DNA of 11,347 nt from Intestinibacter sp034113885 (GTDB lineage Bacteria > Bacillota > Clostridia > Peptostreptococcales > Peptostreptococcaceae): contig NZ_JAXEWM010000212.1 in the NCBI RefSeq assembly GCF_034113885.1, forward strand, positions 1 through 11,347, read 5' to 3'. Below, piece after piece: positions 6,390 through 11,347 of this stretch. Numbering within the stretch: the stretch's first letter is position 1; every line of letters starts with the position of its first letter. The notes beneath the pieces were generated by a model, which saw only the letters and a program-made list of their open reading frames with translations, was not told where the DNA came from and made no database searches. A program made the translations under genes and the position numbers.

Positions 6390-8531
6390 TTGGATATATA
6401 TAATATTTTAGAAAAAGAATTTAATGTAAAAAGAGAGTATATAGACAATACTGTAAAATTAATTGATGAAGGAAATACTATACCTTTTATTGCTAGATAT
6501 AGAAAAGAAATGACTGGCGAGATGAGCGACGTCGTTTTAAGACAGCTATACGATAGATTAGTTTATTTGAGAAATCTAGAAGCTAGAAAAGAAGACGTAA
6601 CTAGAATAATAGATGAACAAGGAAAATTGACTGAAGATTTGAAAAAGAAAATAGAAAAAGCAAAAACTCTTCAAGAAGTAGAGGATATATATGCTCCTTA
6701 CAAACAAAAGAAAAGAACTAGAGCGACTATAGCTAAAGAAAAGGGATTAGAGCCTCTAGCTAATTCTATCTTAGAAAAAAATATCTCAGATATAAATGCT
6801 GAAGCATCTAAATATATAGACTCTGAAAAAGGTGTAGAAGCAGTAGAAGACGCTATAAAAGGAGCCTTAGACATAATTGCCGAAGTAGTTTCTGATGATG
6901 CAGATATAAGAAAATACATAAGAAAACTATCTATAGACCACGGTGTAATTTCTACTCAAAATGCAACTGACGAAAAATCAGTATACGACATGTACTACGA
7001 TTACAGCGAGCCAGTTAAAACAATGGCCTCACATAGAGTATTGGCGATAAACAGAGGTGAAAAGGAAAACTTCCTAAAGGTTAAATTAGAAATAGACAAC
7101 GATAAAGTATTAGATTATATACAAAACAAATACATAAACAAAAATAATTTAGAAAATGCATTAGAAATAAGTACAGCCATAGATGATTCATATAAGAGAC
7201 TTATATTCCCATCAATAGAAAGGGAGATAAGGGCGTATTTAACTGAAAATGCCCAAGAAAGAGCGATAAGTGTATTTGGAGAAAATATAAAAAATCTATT
7301 ACTACAACCACCTCTAAAGGGAAAAGTAGTGATGGGATTTGACCCAGGATACAGAAATGGATGTAAGATAGCTGTTGTGGACAGAAATGGAAAATTCCTA
7401 GACCAAGCAATAGTATATCCGCATGAACCACAAGCAAAAATGGAATCAGCCAAAAAGAAAGTTACAGAGCTTGTGAAAAAATACAGCATAGACGTAATAG
7501 CAATCGGAAATGGTACTGCATCTAGAGAATCAGAAAAGATGATAGCTGACTTAATCAAAGAGCAAAATCTTCCGACTCAATATGTAATAGTAAGTGAAGC
7601 TGGAGCCTCTATATACTCAGCATCAGAGCTAGCAGCAGAAGAGCATCCAGATATCAACGTATCTATAAGGGGTGCGATTTCAATAGGTAGAAGACTTCAA
7701 GACCCACTTGCAGAGCTTGTAAAAATCGAGCCTCAAAATATAGGTGTAGGTCAATACCAACACGATTTAAATAAAAAGAGACTTACAGAGGTTTTAGATG
7801 GAGTTGTAGAGGATTCAGTTAACAGCGTCGGAGTTGATTTAAATACAGCTTCATACTCATTACTTGAACATGTTTCAGGTATAAGTAAATCAGTTGCAAA
7901 AAACATAGTTACATATAGAGAAGAAAACGGCGATTTTACATCAAGAGCTCAGCTTAAAAAAGTAAAAAGATTAGGACCAAGTGCATTCGTCCAATGTGCA
8001 GGATTCATGAGAATCGCAGGAGGCAAAAATCCTCTAGACAACACAGGAGTCCATCCAGAAAGCTACGATGTATGCAAGCAAATGATAGAAATGCTAGGCT
8101 ACACTATGAAGGATATCGAAAATAGAAATATATCTGACATAGATGCTAGAGTTAAAAAAATCGGCCTAAAACAAATAAGCAAAAAACTAGAAGTAGGAGA
8201 ACCTACTCTAAAGGATATAATCCAAGAAATCAAAAAGCCAGGACGCGACCCTAGGGATGAAGGTATGAAACCTATTTTAAGAACAGACGTATTGAAAATC
8301 GAAGACATCAAGGAGGGCATGACTTTAAAAGGAACTGTAAGAAACGTAGTGGACTTCGGAGCCTTCGTAGACATCGGAATCAAAAACGATGGACTTGTTC
8401 ACAAATCACAAATGAGCAACAAATTTGTAAAGGATCCTATGGAAATAGTTTCTGTTGGAGATATAGTAGATGTCAAGGTTATAGGTGTAGATTTAGATAA
8501 AGGTAGAGTTTCTCTATCTATGAAACTTTAA
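6390..8531 (+). CDS. tex: Tex family S1 RNA-binding protein
   Basis: Tex proteins bind nucleic acid, mostly RNA, and are linked to transcription and toxin-gene expression in other bacteria, though their exact role is unsettled. The 713-aa protein shows the full domain order: a helical Tex N-terminal region with NTIPFIARYRKEMTG, a YqgF/RNase H-like domain from about 314 (GFDPGYRNG with Asp318, later AIGNGTASRE), helix-hairpin-helix repeats at about 480-550 (LLEHVSGIS, VKRLGPSAF), and a C-terminal S1 domain at about 643-713 (GTVRNVVDFGAFVDIG). The start is uncertain. TTG 6390 gives the usual MDIYNIL N-terminus and lies 11 nt after AAAGGAG (6372-6378). GTG 6381 would lie only 2 nt after it and add three residues. 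Tex is followed after 29 nt by the acetyltransferase gene with no terminator between, so they are probably cotranscribed. Confidence 0.93.
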   Translation: MDIYNILEKEFNVKREYIDNTVKLIDEGNTIPFIARYRKEMTGEMSDVVLRQLYDRLVYLRNLEARKEDVTRIIDEQGKLTEDLKKKIEKAKTLQEVEDIYAPYKQKKRTRATIAKEKGLEPLANSILEKNISDINAEASKYIDSEKGVEAVEDAIKGALDIIAEVVSDDADIRKYIRKLSIDHGVISTQNATDEKSVYDMYYDYSEPVKTMASHRVLAINRGEKENFLKVKLEIDNDKVLDYIQNKYINKNNLENALEISTAIDDSYKRLIFPSIEREIRAYLTENAQERAISVFGENIKNLLLQPPLKGKVVMGFDPGYRNGCKIAVVDRNGKFLDQAIVYPHEPQAKMESAKKKVTELVKKYSIDVIAIGNGTASRESEKMIADLIKEQNLPTQYVIVSEAGASIYSASELAAEEHPDINVSIRGAISIGRRLQDPLAELVKIEPQNIGVGQYQHDLNKKRLTEVLDGVVEDSVNSVGVDLNTASYSLLEHVSGISKSVAKNIVTYREENGDFTSRAQLKKVKRLGPSAFVQCAGFMRIAGGKNPLDNTGVHPESYDVCKQMIEMLGYTMKDIENRNISDIDARVKKIGLKQISKKLEVGEPTLKDIIQEIKKPGRDPRDEGMKPILRTDVLKIEDIKEGMTLKGTVRNVVDFGAFVDIGIKNDGLVHKSQMSNKFVKDPMEIVSVGDIVDVKVIGVDLDKGRVSLSMKL

Positions 8532-8560
8532 TTATATACAGTAGATAAGGGGTAGGAAAA

Positions 8561-9076
8561 ATGGAATTTAGAAAAACAGTAAAAGCAGACGTACCAAAAG
8601 TAATGGAAATAATAAACCAAGCTAAGGATTACCTTAAAGGAAAAGGAATCGATCAATGGCAAAAGGGATATCCAAACGAAGAGCTTATAAACGACGACAT
8701 AGAAAAAGGCATAGGATATGTAATGGTTAAAGATGGGGAAGTAATAGCTACAACAGCTATATCTTTTGAAGAAGAAAGTGCCTACAACAAAATACAAGAA
8801 GGTAAATGGATAACTGAAGGAGAATACTCTTCAATCCACAGAATCGCAGTAGCTAATTCACAAAAAGGCTTAGGTGTAATGGGCGAAATGGTAAAATGTG
8901 TGCAAGAGATGAGCTTAGAAAAAGGAATGCACAGTATAAAAATCGATACACACGAAGAAAATCTTTCTATGCAAAAGGCAATGGAAAACAGTGGATTTAA
9001 ATACTGCGGTGTAATCTATCTAGAAGGTGGACCAGAAGATGGAGACAAGAGAGTAGCATACGAAAAAGTATTCTAG
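8561..9076 (+). CDS. GNAT family N-acetyltransferase
   Basis: This 171-aa single-domain protein has the GNAT fold signatures. A beta strand IHRIAV leads into the acetyl-CoA pyrophosphate-binding turn, seen here as QKGLGV (residues 101-106) at the start of the next helix. IKIDTHEENLSMQKAMENSGF gives the beta5/alpha4 region near the C-terminus. The early GIDQWQKGYP segment is typical of a clostridial GNAT subgroup. Such enzymes transfer an acetyl group from acetyl-CoA to an amine; the substrate cannot be read from the sequence. ATG 8561 follows AAGGGG (8547-8552) by 8 nt. Placed between tex and an amidohydrolase gene with short gaps, it probably shares their transcript, but the neighbours do not point to a common pathway. 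Confidence 0.88.
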   Translation: MEFRKTVKADVPKVMEIINQAKDYLKGKGIDQWQKGYPNEELINDDIEKGIGYVMVKDGEVIATTAISFEEESAYNKIQEGKWITEGEYSSIHRIAVANSQKGLGVMGEMVKCVQEMSLEKGMHSIKIDTHEENLSMQKAMENSGFKYCGVIYLEGGPEDGDKRVAYEKVF

Positions 9077-9096
9077 AAATAAATTTGGAGGAACAC

Positions 9097-10284
9097 GTGT
9101 TAGTTATAAAAAATGGAACAATAAATACAATCACTGAAGGAATAAAAAAATCAGATATATTAATCAAAAATAAAAAAATAATAGCAATAAAAGAAGATGT
9201 AGAGCCTTTAATTTCTGAGATTAAGGCCAATGAAATCACAGAGGATTTAGAAGTTATAGATGCAGAAGGTAAATTCATATTTCCGGGCTTTATAGATGCA
9301 CATACACATCTAGGTCTTTGGGAGGACGGTATGGGATTTGAAGGTGCAGACGGAAACGAAGAAACAGACCCAATAACACCTCAGCTAAATGTAATAGATG
9401 GAATAAACCCAATGGATAGAACCTTCAAGGAGGCATACCAAGGAGGAGTAACCTCAGTATGTACAACTCCAGGAAGCGCCAATGTCATGGGAGGGCAAGC
9501 CATCGCCATAAAGACATTTGGAAAGAGAATAGATAAAATGGTAATTAAAAATCCAGTCGCATCAAAAATAGCATTTGGAGAAAATCCTAAATCCTGCTAC
9601 GGCCATGAAGACAATACACCACAGACTAGAATGGCAATAGCGGCATTGCTTAGAGAAAATTTAAGAAAGGCTGAAGAATATCTAGATGATTTAGAGTCAT
9701 CAGAGGAGGAAGATGGAGGAGATAAGCCAGAATACGATATAAAATTAGAGGCGCTTATACCTGTTCTAAAAAAAGAAATCCCTCTAAAAGCACACGCACA
9801 CAGAGCTGATGATATGTTTACAGCCATAAGAATCGCACAAGAATTCGACTTAAAGCTTACATTAGACCATTGCACAGAAGGTCACTTGATAGTAGATGAA
9901 TTATTAGAGGAAAATTACCCTCTAATAGTAGGACCATCTCTATCAGAAAGATCTAAGATAGAGCTTAGAAACTTAACCTTTGAGACAGCAGGAATTTTAT
10001 CAAATGCAGGCAAGGATATCTGCCTTATGACAGACCACCCAGTAATACCGCTACAATATTTGCCTATATGTGCAGGATTGGCAGTTAAATACGGTATGAA
10101 ACAAGAAAAAGCATTAGAAGCTATAACTATAAATCCAGCTAAAGTTCTAGGTATAGACGACAAAGTTGGATCTATAGAGGTTGGAAAGGATGCCGATATA
10201 GTTATTTGGGATGGAAACCCTCTTGAGATTCAAAGCAATGTTTTATATACAATAATCGATGGAAAAGTTGTCTATAAAAGATAA
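9097..10284 (+). CDS. Metal-dependent amidohydrolase (imidazolonepropionase-like)
   Basis: This 395-aa protein belongs to the amidohydrolase superfamily. The metal-binding signature GFIDAHTHLG provides His69 and His71. Later candidate ligands are His233 or His235 (KAHAHRADD), His258 (LDHCTEGH) and the catalytic Asp313 (MTDHPVIPL). The ends form the usual small beta-sandwich (KNGTINTI at the N-terminus; GSIEVGKDADIVIWDGNPL near the C-terminus). The overall pattern resembles imidazolonepropionase-related hydrolases that cleave cyclic or amide C-N bonds, but no hut genes are nearby and the substrate is unknown. A strongly acidic insertion (about 197-214, DDLESSEEEDGGDKPEYD) is probably a surface loop. 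GTG 9097 is preferred because GGAGG (9087-9091) is 5 nt upstream; TTG 9085 overlaps that site. No signal peptide is seen, so it should be cytoplasmic. No terminator is obvious after it. Confidence 0.87.
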   Translation: MLVIKNGTINTITEGIKKSDILIKNKKIIAIKEDVEPLISEIKANEITEDLEVIDAEGKFIFPGFIDAHTHLGLWEDGMGFEGADGNEETDPITPQLNVIDGINPMDRTFKEAYQGGVTSVCTTPGSANVMGGQAIAIKTFGKRIDKMVIKNPVASKIAFGENPKSCYGHEDNTPQTRMAIAALLRENLRKAEEYLDDLESSEEEDGGDKPEYDIKLEALIPVLKKEIPLKAHAHRADDMFTAIRIAQEFDLKLTLDHCTEGHLIVDELLEENYPLIVGPSLSERSKIELRNLTFETAGILSNAGKDICLMTDHPVIPLQYLPICAGLAVKYGMKQEKALEAITINPAKVLGIDDKVGSIEVGKDADIVIWDGNPLEIQSNVLYTIIDGKVVYKR

Positions 10285-10330
10285 ATATAAGTATAAAAAA
10301 ATAATAAACAATATAAATTTATCAATATAG

Positions 10331-10359
10331 TTGACATATAGTTATGTATTAATTATCAT
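10331..10359 (+). promoter_or_regulatory. Sigma-A-type promoter of the ribU unit
   Basis: A perfect TTGACA (10331-10336), a 17-bp spacer and TATCAT (10354-10359, 5 of 6 matches to TATAAT) form a strong housekeeping promoter. It lies 36 nt before the riboswitch P1 stem, as expected for a riboswitch leader. An AATTAT/ATAATT dyad (10351-10366) overlaps the -10. Confidence 0.85.
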
Positions 10360-10394
10360 TATAATTGTAATAGGAAAATAAAATAACTAGAAAA

Positions 10395-10508
10395 TCTTCG
10401 GGGCAGGGTGAAATTCCCTACCGGCGGTAAAGCCCGCGAACTATTATTTTTATAATAGCTGATTTGGTGTAATTCCAAAGCCGACAGTAGAGTCTGGATG
10501 AGAGAAGA
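10395..10508 (+). promoter_or_regulatory. FMN riboswitch (RFN element)
   Basis: The conserved RFN blocks appear in order: TCTTCGGGGCAGGGTG (10395-10410), AAATTCCCTACCGGCGGTAAAG (10411-10432, with the GGCGGTAAAG core), CCCGCGAA, a variable stem-loop (10441-10447 with 10452-10458, TTTT loop), GGTGTAATTCC, GCCGACAGTAGAGTCTGGATG and GAGAAGA. P1 is TCTTC (10395-10399) paired with GAAGA (10504-10508). The element binds FMN in the nascent RNA and, with the terminator at 10551-10585, should turn off ribU when FMN is plentiful. The aptamer identity is very secure. Confidence 0.98.
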
Positions 10509-10550
10509 GAGTTATAAATTTTTTAAAATTTATTTATTATGATTGCTCAT

Positions 10551-10585
10551 AAAACTCGAAGAAGAAGATTCTCTCGAGTTTTTTT
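10551..10585 (+). terminator. Riboswitch-controlled intrinsic terminator
   Basis: AACTCGA (10553-10559) pairs with TCGAGTT (10574-10580), followed by further T residues to 10585; the flanking A residues can extend the stem against the T tract. It lies between the RFN aptamer and ribU and is the expression platform. Its 3' side carries TTCTCTC (10569-10575), complementary to GAGAGAA (10500-10506) at the 3' strand of P1, which gives an antiterminator when FMN is absent. An A/T hairpin (10514-10533) lies between the two. Confidence 0.9.
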
Positions 10586-10625
10586 ATTTAGCCTATAATA
10601 ATTTATTTTATTGGAGGTTATATTT

Positions 10626-11237
10626 ATGCAACAAAGTGTTAATGTTAAACAAACAAAAGTATCTACAAGATTAATAGCTCAAATAGGGATTTTAGCGGCG
10701 ATATCTTATTTATTGAGATTTTTCGAAATACCACTACCAATATTCCCACCATTTTTAAGAATCGATTTATCTGATGTAGTTGCAGTATTCGGTGGTATAT
10801 CAATGGGACCTGTTGCAGGATTTGTAATAGTTGTAATCAAGAACTTATTACAAGCGATAACAGGAAGTACAACTGGTGGAGTTGGAGAAATAGCAAATGT
10901 ATTAATAGCAGGACCATATGTACTTATGATATGCTTATTCTGTAGAAAAGTTAAAAGCTACAAAAACGTATTAATAGGCGCAGTATTAGGAACAATAGCA
11001 ATGGCAATCGTTGGAGCTGTAGTAGATTACTTTATAGTATTCCCACTATATGCAAAGGTTATGGTTCCAATGGAAGTTATAATCCAAATGGGAACTGTAT
11101 TAAATCCTAGAGTAACTGATTTATTCAGTTTTATGATTTGGCTTGTAGTACCATTTAACATAGTAAAAGGTGCAATCATGACAGTGGTAATTTTACCATT
11201 ATATAAGAAGGTTGAAAAAATACTAACAGTTAAATAG
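10626..11237 (+). CDS. ribU: Riboflavin ECF transporter S component RibU
   Basis: RibU is the membrane protein that captures riboflavin for an energy-coupling factor transporter, working with the shared EcfA/EcfA'/EcfT module encoded elsewhere. The 203-aa product is very hydrophobic, with about five to six membrane segments: around residues 15-33, 48-75, 95-112, 118-145 and 172-195. Family-typical stretches are PPFLRIDLSDVVAVFGG, the KNLLQAITGSTTGGVGE loop and the final segment ending in a basic tail. The FMN riboswitch directly upstream supports riboflavin as the substrate, since other S components look alike. ATG 10626 follows GGAGG (10613-10617) by 8 nt; a TTG at 10611 sits at the Shine-Dalgarno and is rejected. 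The gene forms a one-gene unit bounded by its promoter and the terminator at 11255. Confidence 0.95.
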   Translation: MQQSVNVKQTKVSTRLIAQIGILAAISYLLRFFEIPLPIFPPFLRIDLSDVVAVFGGISMGPVAGFVIVVIKNLLQAITGSTTGGVGEIANVLIAGPYVLMICLFCRKVKSYKNVLIGAVLGTIAMAIVGAVVDYFIVFPLYAKVMVPMEVIIQMGTVLNPRVTDLFSFMIWLVVPFNIVKGAIMTVVILPLYKKVEKILTVK

Positions 11238-11254
11238 ATTATAAATGAAATAAC

Positions 11255-11285
11255 ACCTGTCTCGTAAATCTGGGACAGGTTTTTT
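11255..11285 (+). terminator. Intrinsic terminator of ribU
   Basis: ACCTGTCTC (11255-11263) pairs with GGGACAGGT (11272-11280) through nine pairs including one G-U, with an 8-nt loop, followed by a T tract to 11285. It begins 17 nt after the ribU stop. Confidence 0.93.
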
Positions 11286-11291
11286 ATGATG

Positions 11292-11347
11292 GACTTTAGT
11301 CTGTTGAGTATGCGTGCATGCTCAACAATAAACCACCCGCTATGCGG
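11292..11347. repeat. Cluster of short hairpins at the right edge
   Basis: Three symmetric elements follow one another after the ribU terminator. GACT-TT-AGTC spans 11292-11301. An arm starting GTTGAGTATG (11303-11312) is complementary to CATGCTCAAC (11317-11326), with one G-U pair. CCGC-TAT-GCGG (11337-11347) is cut by the window end and is preceded by AAACCAC, so its stem may continue outside. The sequence is more GC-rich than the other spacers. It could be the end of an IS200/IS605-type element, or a terminator for a converging gene; no transposase sequence is visible. Confidence 0.4.

Noticed and set aside
9085..9096. TTG 9085 as the amidohydrolase start
   Set aside because: It overlaps the GGAGG Shine-Dalgarno; GTG 9097 lies 5 nt after it.
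10611..10625. TTG 10611 as the ribU start
   Set aside because: It coincides with the Shine-Dalgarno (10613-10617); ATG 10626 is 8 nt downstream.
1..11347. CRISPR arrays, tRNA or rRNA genes, prophage or toxin-antitoxin systems
   Set aside because: No regularly spaced repeats, no cloverleaf or rRNA motifs and no phage or toxin-like proteins were seen on either strand; the content is housekeeping genes with their control regions.

Overview
The window is AT-rich, with clostridial-type Shine-Dalgarno sites (AAGGAG/GGAGG), GTG and TTG as likely alternative starts, and a conserved hpf - secA - prfB neighbourhood. A long-form HPF, a SecA with a C-terminal zinc motif, an FMN riboswitch and an ECF-type riboflavin transporter all fit a low-GC Firmicute. 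The best guess is a Clostridia member, possibly Peptostreptococcaceae. That placement is inferred from gene content and base composition and was not tested by alignment.

Layout. Positions 1-46 appear to hold the first codons of a truncated gene on the minus strand, followed by an inverted repeat that encloses its ribosome-binding site. From about 190 rightward every gene is on the plus strand. These are hpf (ribosome hibernation factor, behind a near-perfect sigma-H-type promoter), a strong terminator, rmuC (membrane-anchored recombination-limiting protein), secA (Sec translocase ATPase), prfB (release factor 2, with a programmed +1 frameshift), tex (RNA-binding S1 protein), a GNAT acetyltransferase, a metal-dependent amidohydrolase, and a 341-bp regulatory gap carrying a promoter, an FMN riboswitch and an intrinsic terminator ahead of ribU. 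A terminator follows ribU, and the window ends in a cluster of small hairpins that runs off the right edge.

How the genes fit together. The block is mostly housekeeping: ribosome protection (hpf), translation termination (prfB), protein export (secA), genome and RNA maintenance (rmuC, tex). secA and prfB are tightly coupled, with a 9-nt gap and the prfB Shine-Dalgarno overlapping the secA stop. tex, the acetyltransferase and the amidohydrolase form a second close-packed run with gaps of 29 and 20 nt. ribU is a separate unit controlled by FMN.

I see no CRISPR array, defence system, prophage or biosynthetic cluster, and no convincing new system. The items most worth a second look are regulatory: the terminator/anti-Shine-Dalgarno switch before tex, the two-sided competition between riboswitch P1 and the ribU terminator, the sigma-H promoter of hpf, the weak stimulator at the prfB frameshift, a 21-bp tandem repeat before rmuC, and the two window edges.
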